Positions 28,814-38,098 are shown, counted from the stretch's first letter. The stretch: 64,000 nt of DNA from JANQPX01 sp965222015 (GCA_965222015.1 CBDCTL010000017.1:186001-250000); one strand, 5' to 3'. Notes: generated by a model from the letters alone, not told the origin. Numbers and translations: made by a program.

Positions 28814-30373
28814 ATGACTGACATGTCCACCAGCGCGGCTGTAGACAGCCCGCACGGCTTCGGCCACATCAACAAGCCGCTGTTCTTCATCACCGGCGGC
28901 TTCATCCTCCTCTTCTGCCTGACGGCACTGGTCAACCTGGATGGCCTGTCCGCCATGGTCGACGCCGGCTTCGCCTGGTCCGCGACCTGGTTCGGGCTCT
29001 ACTGGCAGCTCCTGCTGCTCGCCACCTTCCTGATCGGCCTGGTGCTCTGCGTTCTCCCCGGCGGCAAGGCGAAGATGGGCGCCATGGAAGAGCCGGAATT
29101 CACCGTCTTTCAATGGGGCTCGATGATCATGTGCACGCTGCTCGCGGGCGGCGGCGTGTTCTGGGCCGCGGGCGAGCCGATGGCGCATTTCGTCTCGCCC
29201 CCGCCGATCTTCGGCGGCGAGGCGCTTTCGGCCGAAGCGGCGGCGCCGGCGCTCGCCCAGTCCTATCTCCACTGGGGCTTTCTCGCCTGGGCGATCCTGG
29301 GCGCGCTGACCACCGTGATGCTGATGCATTACCACTACGAGAAGGGCCTGCCGCTCGCCCCGCGCACGCTCCTCTACCCGGTGTTCGGCGACAAGGCGAT
29401 CCGCGGCCCGATCGGCCTGTTCGCGGACGCCGCCTGCATCATCGCCGTGGTCGCCGGCACCGTCGGCCCGATCGGATTTTTGGGACTTCAGGTGTCCTAC
29501 GGCCTGGACGCGCTGTTCGGCATTCCGGACGGCTTCGCCACCCAGGCGCTGGTGATCGCCGGCCTGGTCGCGGTCTACACCATCTCGGCGGTGACCGGCA
29601 TCAACAAGGGCATCCAGATCCTGAGCCGCATCAACATCGTGCTCGGCTTCGCGCTTCTTCTGTTCATGCTGATCGCCGGGCCGACCGCCTTCATCTTCTC
29701 CGGCTTCTTCGAGGGCATGGGGGTCTATCTCTCGAACTTCTTCAGCCTCGCTCTCTATCGCGGCGAAAGCGGCCTGTTCGGCGATCCCGGCTGGCTCGGC
29801 TGGTGGACCGTGTTCTTCTGGGGCTGGTTCCTCGGCTACGGTCCGCTGATGGCGATGTTCATCGCCCGGGTCAGCCGCGGCCGCTCGATCCGCGCGATCG
29901 TGATCATGCTCTCGATCATCGCGCCGATCGTCACCAATTTCTGGTTCACGATCGTCGGCGGCACCGGCATCGCTCAGGAGCTGGCCACGCCCAACTCGGT
30001 GGCGGCCGCGTTCGAAGGCTTCAACCTGCCGGCCGCCCTCCTGACGATCACCCAGAACCTGCCGCTCGGCTTTCTGGTCTCGCTGCTGTTCCTGATCCTG
30101 ACCACGATCTTCGTGGCCACCACCGGCGACAGCATGACCTATGTGATCTCGGTCGCCATGTCCGACGAGGACCGCTCCTCGACCGCGGTGCGCGTCTTCT
30201 GGGGCCTGGCCATGGGCGCGATGGCGCTGATCCTGGTCTCGACCGGCTCGGGCGGCATCGGCAAGCTGCAGAGCTTCATCGTGGTGACGGCGGTGCCGGT
30301 CTCGCTGATCCTTCTTCCGTCCCTTTGGGACGCGGTCAGGATCACGCTCGCCAAGGGCAGTGGCACGGCCTAG
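28814..30373 (+). CDS. BCCT-family transporter
   Basis: 519 residues, twelve membrane segments. The family tryptophan signature is seen as WWTVFFWGWFLGYGPLMA, followed by FIARVSRGRSIR. BCCT carriers import quaternary ammonium compounds (glycine betaine, choline, carnitine, and relatives) with Na+ or H+. Long charged N- or C-terminal osmosensing tails are absent, which favours a catabolic rather than osmoprotective role. It is co-directional with the M19-like gene at a 48-nt gap with a GGAGGC ribosome site. Confidence 0.92.
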   Translation: MTDMSTSAAVDSPHGFGHINKPLFFITGGFILLFCLTALVNLDGLSAMVDAGFAWSATWFGLYWQLLLLATFLIGLVLCVLPGGKAKMGAMEEPEFTVFQWGSMIMCTLLAGGGVFWAAGEPMAHFVSPPPIFGGEALSAEAAAPALAQSYLHWGFLAWAILGALTTVMLMHYHYEKGLPLAPRTLLYPVFGDKAIRGPIGLFADAACIIAVVAGTVGPIGFLGLQVSYGLDALFGIPDGFATQALVIAGLVAVYTISAVTGINKGIQILSRINIVLGFALLLFMLIAGPTAFIFSGFFEGMGVYLSNFFSLALYRGESGLFGDPGWLGWWTVFFWGWFLGYGPLMAMFIARVSRGRSIRAIVIMLSIIAPIVTNFWFTIVGGTGIAQELATPNSVAAAFEGFNLPAALLTITQNLPLGFLVSLLFLILTTIFVATTGDSMTYVISVAMSDEDRSSTAVRVFWGLAMGAMALILVSTGSGGIGKLQSFIVVTAVPVSLILLPSLWDAVRITLAKGSGTA

Positions 30374-30385
30374 TTTTTTGGGACT

Positions 30386-30414
30386 GGACGGGCAGCCCCC
30401 AAGGCTGCCCGTCC
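30386..30414 (+). other. perfect 12-bp intercistronic hairpin
   Basis: GGACGGGCAGCC (30386-30397) pairs with GGCTGCCCGTCC (30403-30414) around a CCCAA loop, between the BCCT gene and the next gene. A T-run precedes rather than follows the stem, so it is not a normal intrinsic terminator on either strand. It may set relative expression by attenuation or by protecting the upstream mRNA. Confidence 0.6.
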
Positions 30415-30437
30415 AACAAGAAAGGGGAGGGCGTTCG

Positions 30438-32219
30438 ATGGAAGCCGTTGAACAAGCGCAACCGGCGCCCGGCCTGCGCCCGCCCGCCGAGGTCATGCGC
30501 CTCGCGCGCCTCGGCTCCTTTCACCAGAGCCGGCTGTCCTTCATGCGCGTTCTCCTTCGGCGCATGAAGCGCGAAGCCTGGACCTTCGATCGCCCCGTCT
30601 TCGACATCGACGCTGATGGCGTGGGCGTGGCGGTCTATTCGGCGCATGGGCCGGAGCGCAGCTACAGCCTGGTCTGCTTCGCCCACGACCTGCCGCCGGA
30701 CCAGCGCTCGGACCGGGTGATCGCCGAGGCCTGGGACAGCACCTTCACCCTGTTCGACGGCGTGCCTGATGAGGACGACATCGAGCGCCTGTCCTGGAAC
30801 GTGCCCAAGCAGGAGGCGGGGCGGATCACGGCGAGCGAGCTCAGCCTGTCCCGCGCGAACCGGTCCGTGCGGCTGTTCGATCACGTGGTCGAGCGTCTGG
30901 CCGCCGGCCAGCAGCCGGACCGCGAGAAGATCGAGGCGGTCGGCTATCTGATGCGCACCACGGCGGTCTACGGCTCCGGCAAGTTCGGCGCCGCCGACCG
31001 CGAGGCGATCTGCGAGCGCCCGGAGTTCCGATGCCCCTTTCAGGCGGAGATGCTCTCGGTCTTCCTGACGCGCGCCTATGTGCTCGATCTGGTCGAGCAT
31101 CTGGCGCGTTGCCGCTCGCCCGAGACCGCCGTGCCGATCGAGCCGGCGCGTCGCCGGCGCTTCGGCATCGGCAATTCCACCGGGCTCGGCATGGCGCCCT
31201 TCCTGGTCAGCCACCCCATGCTGATCAACAACTGGATTCTTTCCCGCGAGACCGCGCTCGCCCGGGTGCGGGGCCTTGCCAAGGCCTCGGTCGACGAAAA
31301 GGCGCTGTTCAAGACGATGGTCGCCCGCGCGAAAATCAACGCCGATCTCTGGCGCTCGGAACATTCGCTGCAGATCCAGAAGGTGACCATGCTCAAGGCC
31401 GATCTGGCCCATCTCGAAGCGCATGTCGCCGCCGGCCATCTGGACGGCGACGCCCCCTGGGACCGGCTCTATCGCTGGGCCGAGGACAACCTCTCGATCG
31501 AGGGCCAGGAGCAGCTCGTCTCGCTGATGCTCGAGCCCTATGGCGATCTGGTCGACGACCTCGCCGACGGCATGAGCGCCGACGAGGACGCCGCCTTTCG
31601 CATCGACGGATCGATGCCGCTTTCGGACCTTCGGCGGATCCTCGACGAGGTCTACGGATGGGCGCTCGCGATCGACTGGACCGAGCCTGCGAGCCTGGCG
31701 CGCGTCTGGTACGTCTCCGAGGAGAAGCTGGAGCCGCGCCTGGGCGAGCGCTTCGAGGAGCCGATCGAGCCCTACGAGCAGCCGCTTGCCCCCGGCCGCG
31801 ATGCCACGGGCATGGCGCATGACATCGACAGGTGGGAGGGCGAGCCGACCGTCGCCGCCTTCCTGCTCGCCCACCCGGAGCATCGCCACATCGCGCGGCG
31901 TGCGCAGATCGCGAACACATACCCCTATGCCGAGATCCGCGACAACACGGTCTCCTCGGCCCTGCTGCCGATCGACCTCCTGCGCTGCAAGCTGTCCTTC
32001 TTCGGCGCCACCCATTTCGACCCGCGCTCCGATCGCTGGGTGCGCATCAACATGTTCAAGGGCGCGCCCTTCCCCCACGAGGTCGCCACAGGCGACGGCG
32101 ACGGCTGGTGCTACCCGCCGGCGCCGGCGGCACATGCCGGACAAACAGCGTCCGAAGGTGACGAGGTCCAGGTCAACCCGGATGCGGGGCGCATCCCCGA
32201 TGACGTTTTCGCTGAATGA
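30438..32219 (+). CDS. uncharacterised 593-residue protein of the BCCT cassette
   Basis: 593 residues from ATG 30438, with GGGGAGG 7 nt upstream. No signal peptide or membrane segment. Notable stretches are DADGVGVAVYSAHGPERSYS near residue 55, FGIGNSTGLGMAPFLVSHP near 240, and FFGATHFDPRSDRWVRINMF near 535. I do not recognise a named enzyme family. It is followed with a 20-nt overlap by a DUF3726 gene, so the two probably act together on the compound taken up by the BCCT carrier. The FGIGNSTGLG segment could form a phosphate- or nucleotide-binding loop, but that is speculation. Confidence 0.8.
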   Translation: MEAVEQAQPAPGLRPPAEVMRLARLGSFHQSRLSFMRVLLRRMKREAWTFDRPVFDIDADGVGVAVYSAHGPERSYSLVCFAHDLPPDQRSDRVIAEAWDSTFTLFDGVPDEDDIERLSWNVPKQEAGRITASELSLSRANRSVRLFDHVVERLAAGQQPDREKIEAVGYLMRTTAVYGSGKFGAADREAICERPEFRCPFQAEMLSVFLTRAYVLDLVEHLARCRSPETAVPIEPARRRRFGIGNSTGLGMAPFLVSHPMLINNWILSRETALARVRGLAKASVDEKALFKTMVARAKINADLWRSEHSLQIQKVTMLKADLAHLEAHVAAGHLDGDAPWDRLYRWAEDNLSIEGQEQLVSLMLEPYGDLVDDLADGMSADEDAAFRIDGSMPLSDLRRILDEVYGWALAIDWTEPASLARVWYVSEEKLEPRLGERFEEPIEPYEQPLAPGRDATGMAHDIDRWEGEPTVAAFLLAHPEHRHIARRAQIANTYPYAEIRDNTVSSALLPIDLLRCKLSFFGATHFDPRSDRWVRINMFKGAPFPHEVATGDGDGWCYPPAPAAHAGQTASEGDEVQVNPDAGRIPDDVFAE

Positions 32220-32853
32220 GATCGAGGCGATGGGCAAGCGGGCGGCGCGCGGCGCCGGGCTCTCCTGGGGCCTCGCCGAGGAGGCGGGCAAGGCGACGCG
32301 CTGGCTGACCGCGCGCGGCCTGCCGGGGGCGGAACTGCTCGCCGATATTTTGAGCCAGAACGACAAGCGGGACGGCGCCGACCTCACGCCGGCGACCGAT
32401 CGGGATCTCTGGGAAGCTCCGGGCGGGCGGCTTTGTCCGTTGATCGCCGGTGCTGCGCTCTCCGATCGCGCCGCCGAGATCGCCGGCGGTCGCATGCTCA
32501 ACCTCATGGCCGTCGACCGGCCGCTGCTGCTCGCCCCTTTCGCGGCCGGCGCCGCGCGGCAGACCGGCGTTACGATTCATCTGGCCTGGGACGGCCTGGT
32601 CATCACCCTCGGGCCGCGCGGCGAGACGATCGACGGCGAGCGCGAGGTTCTGACGGCGCGCAGCACGCATGCCGCGTTCTGCCGGCGCTGCGACGATGCC
32701 ACGGAGCCGGCCGCGCCGATCGACGAGCCGGCCGCGCCGGTCGATGCGGCCACGTGGAGCCGGCTCGCCGCCTTCGCGCAGCGCACCTTCGCGCCGGCGA
32801 CCGAGGCGTCGCGGCTTGCCGGCGCAGGCGCCGGGCTGAGCGACAACAACTGA
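32200..32853 (+). CDS. DUF3726-like protein
   Basis: 217 residues from ATG 32200, overlapping the previous gene by 20 nt. The opening MTFSLNEIEAMGKRAARGAG followed by SWGLAEEAGKATRWL is how I recall DUF3726 proteins beginning. The C-terminal part repeats an AAPIDEPAAPVDAATW linker. Function unknown; no catalytic motif is evident. Overlap implies translational coupling and a joint role with the 593-residue protein, perhaps as a small subunit. Confidence 0.75.
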   Translation: MTFSLNEIEAMGKRAARGAGLSWGLAEEAGKATRWLTARGLPGAELLADILSQNDKRDGADLTPATDRDLWEAPGGRLCPLIAGAALSDRAAEIAGGRMLNLMAVDRPLLLAPFAAGAARQTGVTIHLAWDGLVITLGPRGETIDGEREVLTARSTHAAFCRRCDDATEPAAPIDEPAAPVDAATWSRLAAFAQRTFAPATEASRLAGAGAGLSDNN

Positions 32854-32936
32854 CAGAGTTGCCCTCCGTTCTTTGCCTCCGCGGCCCGATCCTGCCATGC
32901 TGTCTATCGGACAAGACGCCGACGAGGGGGAACGCC

Positions 32937-33725
32937 ATGCGTCGACTGGGTCTGGTGATGGCCGGCTTCCTGGCTGGTTTGGCGAGTGCCGCCGTACCCG
33001 CCGGTGCCGCCAATCTCGCACTCGTTTTGCTGAACGACGTCTCCAACAGTGTCGACGAGCTCGAATACGGGCTGATGAAGGATGGCTATCGCGCCGCCTT
33101 CTCAGATCCCGACGTGGTTGCGTCGATCATCGGCAACAGCGACGGCGTCGCTGTCTCCTACGTCGAGTTCTCCGGCGCTGACGAGATCGAGCTGGTGATG
33201 GACTGGACCCTCCTGAACGACGAGACCTCCGCCCGGGCGTTCGGCGAGGCGATCGCGCTCGCGCCTCGCACCAGCACCGGCAACACGTCGATGACCGCGG
33301 GGCTGCAGGCGGCGGCCGATTTCCTGAAGGCCAGCGAGTACACCGACTCGCGCATGGTGATCGATGTCGTCAGCGATTTTCACGGCGAGGGTGCGCGGGT
33401 CGGGCGGGTGCGCGACCGGGTCGTCGCCGACGGTATCACGATCAATGCGCTGCCCCTGCTCGGCGATCGGCAGATCGGCACCTTCGACGGCCGCCACGCC
33501 TACACGACTGGCACGAATTGGGGGCGCATCCCCATCGCGGAGTTCTACGGTCTGCATGTGATTGGCGGCGAGGGCAGCTTCGTGGTCGAGGCCAAGGATA
33601 TCGATTCATTCGGTGAGGCGCTGAAGCGAAAGCTGCTGCTCGAGTTCATCGCCTCCGGTGACGGTGCGCTGCCGACGCCGCTGCGTGATGCGGAAAGCGC
33701 CGCTCTCGACCTTCGTCGAGACTGA
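32937..33725 (+). CDS. secreted DUF1194 (von Willebrand A-like) protein
   Basis: 262 residues from ATG 32937, with GAGGGGG 7 nt upstream. A signal peptide covers about residues 1-25 (MAGFLAGLASAAVPAGA). The MIDAS-like motif DVSNS at about residues 33-37, then GNTSMTAGL and DVVSDFHGEG, fit the DUF1194 family of periplasmic vWA-fold proteins. It lies 83 nt after the DUF3726 gene and may be a separate unit. Role unknown; probably metal-dependent adhesion or assembly. Confidence 0.82.
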   Translation: MRRLGLVMAGFLAGLASAAVPAGAANLALVLLNDVSNSVDELEYGLMKDGYRAAFSDPDVVASIIGNSDGVAVSYVEFSGADEIELVMDWTLLNDETSARAFGEAIALAPRTSTGNTSMTAGLQAAADFLKASEYTDSRMVIDVVSDFHGEGARVGRVRDRVVADGITINALPLLGDRQIGTFDGRHAYTTGTNWGRIPIAEFYGLHVIGGEGSFVVEAKDIDSFGEALKRKLLLEFIASGDGALPTPLRDAESAALDLRRD

Positions 33726-33964
33726 CCTCGGGCGCCTTCGACACCCCCGGCTCCATCGATGTCTCTTTCGACCTGCATCCGTCGAGGCGGTGTCGACGCT
33801 GTTTCGCAGGATCGAACTTTCGATTCATGCCGTGCGCGAGGCGACGACGCACGACTCCAGCCGTCCGACCGCTGGATTGGTAAATCCTCACCGTCGCTGT
33901 ACGGTTGGCTGGGGAACCGCATCTGAACGTTCGGCAGCTCCGCCGCAGAGGAGGGAAGGCACGC

Positions 33965-34819
33965 ATGGTCGAAGGACGCCGTCATGGCGCTGGATCCAAT
34001 GTATCGCTGGCGAGGCGGGCCTGGAACATTCGCCGCAATGCGCTTTTGATGGGCGAGGTTCAGGGCCAGGGCTATATCGGCCAGGCGCTCGGCGTCGCCG
34101 ACGTGCTGGCCGCGTCCTATTTTCACGCGCTCAACTACAAGGCCGACGATCCGGAGTGGGAAGGCCGCGACCGCTTTCTGCTTTCGATCGGCCACTATGC
34201 CATCGCGCTCTACTCGACCCTGATCGAAGCCGGCATCCTGCCCGAGGACGAGCTCGAAACCTACGGCATGGACGACAGCCGAATGCCCATGTCCGGCATG
34301 GCCTCCTACACGCCCGGCATGGAGATCACCGGCGGCTCGCTCGGCCACGGCCTCGGCATCGCCGTCGGCATGGCGCTTGGTCTGAAGCGGAAGGCCTCCG
34401 AGGCCTTCGTCTACAACCTCATGTCCGACGGCGAACTCGGTGAAGGCTCGACCTGGGAAGCGGCGATGGCGGCGTCCCATCACGAGCTCGACAACTTGAT
34501 CTGCCTGGTCGACTTCAACAATCAGCAGGCCGACGGCCACTCCACCAAGATGCTCTCCGCCGAGCCGCTGGAGGCGAAGTGGGAGGCCTTCGGCTGGCAT
34601 TGCCAGCGGGTCGACGGCAACGACCTCCACGCCGTGGTCACGGCGTTCGACGTTTCTCGCGCGATCGATGAAAAACGCCCCCGGGCGATCGTCTTCGACA
34701 CCACCATGTGCAAGGGCGTGCCCTTCCTCGAAAGACGGGAAATCACCCATTTCGTGCGCGTCGAAGCCGATGAATGGGCGAAGGCGCTGGATGTTCTCGA
34801 AGAAGGAAAGCCGGCATGA
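33965..34819 (+). CDS. transketolase, N-terminal subunit
   Basis: 284 residues from ATG 33965, preceded by GAGGGAAGG; an earlier in-frame TTG at 33905 is less likely. It carries the thiamine-diphosphate domain: MSDGELGEGSTWEA and LVDFNNQQADG around residues 155-195 form the TPP/Mg-binding motif. Split transketolases exchange two-carbon ketol units and are frequent in sugar catabolic clusters. The stop overlaps the start of the C-terminal subunit by 4 nt. The 239 nt upstream hold no gene. Confidence 0.9.
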   Translation: MVEGRRHGAGSNVSLARRAWNIRRNALLMGEVQGQGYIGQALGVADVLAASYFHALNYKADDPEWEGRDRFLLSIGHYAIALYSTLIEAGILPEDELETYGMDDSRMPMSGMASYTPGMEITGGSLGHGLGIAVGMALGLKRKASEAFVYNLMSDGELGEGSTWEAAMAASHHELDNLICLVDFNNQQADGHSTKMLSAEPLEAKWEAFGWHCQRVDGNDLHAVVTAFDVSRAIDEKRPRAIVFDTTMCKGVPFLERREITHFVRVEADEWAKALDVLEEGKPA

Positions 34820-35862
34820 CGCTCGCTTCGATGAAGCGCAAATACGAGCCGCGCCGCGTACCCGTCAGCGAGAGCGGCGAACGCCTGACCACCTCCGCCA
34901 TGATCGCCTCCCTAGCCGCCGAAGGCTACGAGACCGAGACGGCACCCTTCGGCCACGCATTGGTCGAACTCGCGAATGTGCGAGAAAACGTGGTCGGTCT
35001 CACTGCGGATCTTTCGAAATACACCGACCTCCACGTCTTCGCGGATGCCATGCCCGAGCGCTTCTACCAGATGGGCATGGCCGAGCAGGTGATGATCTCC
35101 ACGGCCGCCGGCCTCGCGCGCGAAGGGTTTCTGCCGTTCGCCACCACCTATGCGGTGTTCGCCTCCAGGCGCGCCTACGACTTCATCGCCATGGCGATCG
35201 CGGAGGAGAATCTCCCCGTCAAGATCGTCTGCGCGCTGCCCGGCCTCACCACCGGCTATGGCCCGTCCCACCAGGCGACCGAGGATCTCGCGATCTTCCG
35301 CGGGCTTCCCAACATCACCGTCATCGACCCCTGTGACGCCGTCGACATCCGACAGTCGGTGAAGGCGATGGCCGAGTGCGACGGCCCGGTCTACTCCCGC
35401 CTTTTGCGCGGCAAGGTGCCGATCGTTCTGACCCGTTACAAGCCGGACTACCGCTTCGAGATCGGCAGGGCGCAGATGATCCGCGACGGCAAGGATGTCC
35501 TCGTGATCTCCTCCGGCTTCATGACCATGCGCGCCCTCGACGCCGCTGAGGTGCTTGCGAAGGACGGCATCGACGTCGCGGTGCTGCACAGCCCGACCAT
35601 CAAGCCGCTCGACAAGGAAACCATCCTTGCCGAAGCCGGCAGAGGCGGACGTCTCGTGGTCACGGCGGAAAACCACACCGTGGTCGGCGGCCTCGGCGAA
35701 GCGGTGGCGAGCACCCTGCTGCAGGCCGGCGTCACCCCGGCCTTCCGCATGATCGGCCTGCCGGACGAATTTCTCGAGGCCGGCGCGCTGCCGACGCTCC
35801 ACGACATGTACGGCATTTCGACGGCCAAGGTCGTCGAACACATCAAGGCCTGGGTGGTGTGA
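34816..35862 (+). CDS. transketolase, C-terminal subunit
   Basis: 348 residues. It has the pyrimidine-binding and C-terminal domains: RFYQMGMAEQVMISTAAGLA contains the activating glutamate, and GPSHQATEDLAIFRGLPN and VTAENHTVVGGLGEA follow. It starts within the ATGA overlap with the N-terminal subunit. A longer-than-usual N-terminus (about 25 residues) precedes the domain. Together they should form an alpha2beta2 transketolase; the sugar substrate is unknown. Confidence 0.9.
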   Translation: MTLASMKRKYEPRRVPVSESGERLTTSAMIASLAAEGYETETAPFGHALVELANVRENVVGLTADLSKYTDLHVFADAMPERFYQMGMAEQVMISTAAGLAREGFLPFATTYAVFASRRAYDFIAMAIAEENLPVKIVCALPGLTTGYGPSHQATEDLAIFRGLPNITVIDPCDAVDIRQSVKAMAECDGPVYSRLLRGKVPIVLTRYKPDYRFEIGRAQMIRDGKDVLVISSGFMTMRALDAAEVLAKDGIDVAVLHSPTIKPLDKETILAEAGRGGRLVVTAENHTVVGGLGEAVASTLLQAGVTPAFRMIGLPDEFLEAGALPTLHDMYGISTAKVVEHIKAWVV

Positions 35863-36009
35863 CCACCTCATGGACTTGGGCAGTGCTGGTGCCGAACGCG
35901 CCTTTCGCGGAGACGGTATGCGGTCTTTCTGGAGAGGTGGCAGATGAGGCGGACTCTCGCCTCGTCGAGGCCGCCAATCGATCTACGAAGCGGAGCAGAT
36001 GAGCGGTCC

Positions 36010-36291
36010 ATGAAACTCTTCCATCCCGATGCGCGCTATCGGTCGGAGGCGCACCAGCGTCTCTACGCCTATACGGAATTCGCCTATACGCTGGTGGACG
36101 TCGCGGCCGCGGTGATGTTCATCGGCGGCAGCATCTTGTTTTTCGATTCGGCGACCGTGGAACTCGCTACCTGGCTGTTTCTGATCGGCTCCATCTTCTT
36201 CGCCTTACGCCCGTCGATCCGGCTTTGGCGCGAGATCCGGTATCTGCGCATGGGCGACTATGACGACGTCGCCGGCGCTCAGGGAAGGTGA
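36010..36291 (+). CDS. YrhK-like small membrane protein
   Basis: 93 residues from ATG 36010. Two hydrophobic helices (about 27-45 and 54-72) and the RPSIRLWREIRYLRMGDYDD segment match the YrhK domain. Role unknown in all organisms. It sits between the split transketolase and an SDR gene, 3 nt before the latter, so is probably in the same operon. Confidence 0.72.
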   Translation: MKLFHPDARYRSEAHQRLYAYTEFAYTLVDVAAAVMFIGGSILFFDSATVELATWLFLIGSIFFALRPSIRLWREIRYLRMGDYDDVAGAQGR

Positions 36292-36294
36292 GAC

Positions 36295-37047
36295 ATGGGC
36301 TTGTTGAAAGGACGTCACGCGATCATCACCGGCGGCGCCTCGCCGCGTGGCCTCGGCAAGGCGACAGCGAAGCTGTTCGCCGAGCACGGGGCGACCGTCG
36401 CCATCCTCGACCTGGATGCCGAAGCTGCCGGCAAGGCCGCAGCCGACGTCGGGCCCGACCATGTCGGCTTCGCCTGCGACGTCACCGACATGGCCGCCTG
36501 CGAGCGCGTCGTCGCCGATCTCCTCGGACGCTGGGGGCGGATCGACGTGCTCGTGAACAATGCCGGCATCAGCCAGCCGCTCAAATTCATGGAGATCACG
36601 TCTGAAAACTACGACGCCGTGCTCGATGTCAGTCTGCGCGGCACGCTTCACATGAGCCAGGCCGTGGTGCCGCACATGCGTGAAAGGAAATCCGGCAGCA
36701 TCGTCAACCTGTCCTCGGTCTCCGCCCAGCGCGGCGGCGGCATCTTCGGAGGGCCCCACTATTCCGCGGCCAAGGCGGGGGTGCTCGGCCTCACCAAGGC
36801 CATGGCCCGCGAATTCGGCCCCGACAATGTCCGCGTCAACGCCATCTGCCCAAGCCTGATCACGACCGACATCACCGCCGGCCATCTCACGCCTGAGAGA
36901 ACGAAAAGCATCCTCGCGTCCATTCCCATGGGCAGGGCAGGGGAAGCGAAGGAGGTCGCCGGCTGCGCCCTCTTCCTCGCCTCCGACCTCGCCTCCTATT
37001 GCACCGGCACCGAACTCGACGTCAACGGCGGCTCCCACATCCATTGA
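36295..37047 (+). CDS. short-chain dehydrogenase/reductase
   Basis: 250 residues, classical SDR. The cofactor motif TGGASPRGLGKA is at residues 13-24, then NNAGIS, the catalytic serine in VNLSSVSAQ, and YSAAKAG with the tyrosine/lysine pair near 158-162. A C-terminal LASYCTGTELDVNGG follows. It likely oxidises or reduces a sugar or polyol (inference from the transketolase and ABC importer neighbours). It ends 174 nt before the oppositely oriented TetR gene; that gap shows no clear feature. Confidence 0.9.
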   Translation: MGLLKGRHAIITGGASPRGLGKATAKLFAEHGATVAILDLDAEAAGKAAADVGPDHVGFACDVTDMAACERVVADLLGRWGRIDVLVNNAGISQPLKFMEITSENYDAVLDVSLRGTLHMSQAVVPHMRERKSGSIVNLSSVSAQRGGGIFGGPHYSAAKAGVLGLTKAMAREFGPDNVRVNAICPSLITTDITAGHLTPERTKSILASIPMGRAGEAKEVAGCALFLASDLASYCTGTELDVNGGSHIH

Positions 37048-37220
37048 CGAGGCGCGGCCTCGACCGTCGACTTGTTCGTTTCAGGGACAGACGTTGCAGC
37101 TCGATTCTGGCGCGACCGATTTTGCCCCGTTGGCACGTTTCCCGGCCGACATCGCGTTCGGCCTCTTCGATCTGGCTTCGGGTTCCGACCCCTTACCGGA
37201 CTGATCAGCCGCCCGGCACC

Positions 37221-37853
37221 TCACGCCTCGACCAGCCTCATGACGGTGTCGATGTTGAAGTCGAGCCGCTGATCGAGGGCCTTCTTCTTCATGAAATCGC
37301 GTTCGAACAGGATGGCGCCGGTGAAGCGATTGGTCAGGTAGTAGTAGCCGATCGCGGCGATGGTGATGTTGAGCTGGACGGGATCAATGCCCGGGCGAAA
37401 GACGCCTTCGGCCACGCCGCGATCGAGAATGCCGCGCACCATGTTGACGAAGCGCCGGCTCGCGGTCCGGATGCGCTCGGAGCTTTCCAGATGCCGGCCG
37501 CGGTGCAGGTTGGCGCTGTTGACCAGCGTGATGAATTCGGGGTTGTCGAGATAGTAGTCCCAGGTGAAGCGCACCAGGGTCTCCAGCGCCTCGCGCGGCG
37601 CCAGATGATCGAGGTCGAGCTCCTGTTCGGCGCTGCGGATATCGAGATAAGCCTCTTCCAGCACCACCTGGAAGAGATCCTCCTTGCTGCCGAAATAATG
37701 GTAGATCATCCGCTTGTTGGCGCTCGCCTTCAGGGCAATCTCATCGACCCGAGCACCCCCCAGCCCCAGGCGCGCGAACTCCGATTTCGCCGCGGCCAGG
37801 ATCCGGGCTTTGGTGGCGTCGGCATCGCGAGCGCGTGGCTTGGTTTTCGGCAT
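37221..37853 (-). CDS. TetR-family transcriptional regulator
   Basis: 210 residues from ATG 37853, chosen because it gives the usual TetR length and because a longer start at 37931 would overlap a candidate operator. The helix-turn-helix is at about residues 15-60 (ARILAAAKSEFARLGLGGAR, then VDEIALKASANKRMIYHYFG, then SKEDLF). Probable repressor of the sugar ABC operon that starts 246 nt away on the other strand, and perhaps of the transketolase/SDR genes. Confidence 0.85.
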   Translation of the reverse strand: MPKTKPRARDADATKARILAAAKSEFARLGLGGARVDEIALKASANKRMIYHYFGSKEDLFQVVLEEAYLDIRSAEQELDLDHLAPREALETLVRFTWDYYLDNPEFITLVNSANLHRGRHLESSERIRTASRRFVNMVRGILDRGVAEGVFRPGIDPVQLNITIAAIGYYYLTNRFTGAILFERDFMKKKALDQRLDFNIDTVMRLVEA

Positions 37854-37928
37854 CGGCGACCCGCCCCCATTGGCCTCTTTCAGCATCGTCGACATCAGGT
37901 CCTGCAACTCGATCGGTACATGTGACGA

Positions 37929-37949
37929 CAAGTTATAGTGGACTTGACA
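37929..37949. promoter_or_regulatory. candidate TetR operator overlapping a -35 box
   Basis: CAAGT (37929-37933) and ACTTG (37942-37946) form a 5-8-5 inverted repeat. It overlaps a TTGACA hexamer at 37944-37949 that would serve the rightward ABC operon; the matching -10 region is weak. The layout suits repression by the adjacent TetR protein. The A-rich stretch just downstream is unusual here. Confidence 0.4.
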
Positions 37950-38098
37950 AAAAAAAGAAATTAAAAGTAACTAACTGGTGCGTTACCGATTGAATCAACG
38001 GCGCGATCCGGCGGATTGGAGCGCCAGGCGGCGGCCGGATGTCGGGGCAACGAGACTGACGCCTCTCAAAGAGGCAGTTTGGAAATGGGAGGTTCTCC

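Noticed and set aside
27704..30496. Minus-strand open frame of 930 codons opposite the M19-like and BCCT genes
   Set aside because: Antisense shadow; the + strand frames carry clear family motifs.
30342..32507. Minus-strand open frame of 721 codons opposite the 593-residue protein
   Set aside because: Although the + strand protein is of unknown function, its frame has a good ribosome site, operon spacing and balanced composition; the minus frame has the His/Arg/Asp-rich look of a shadow.
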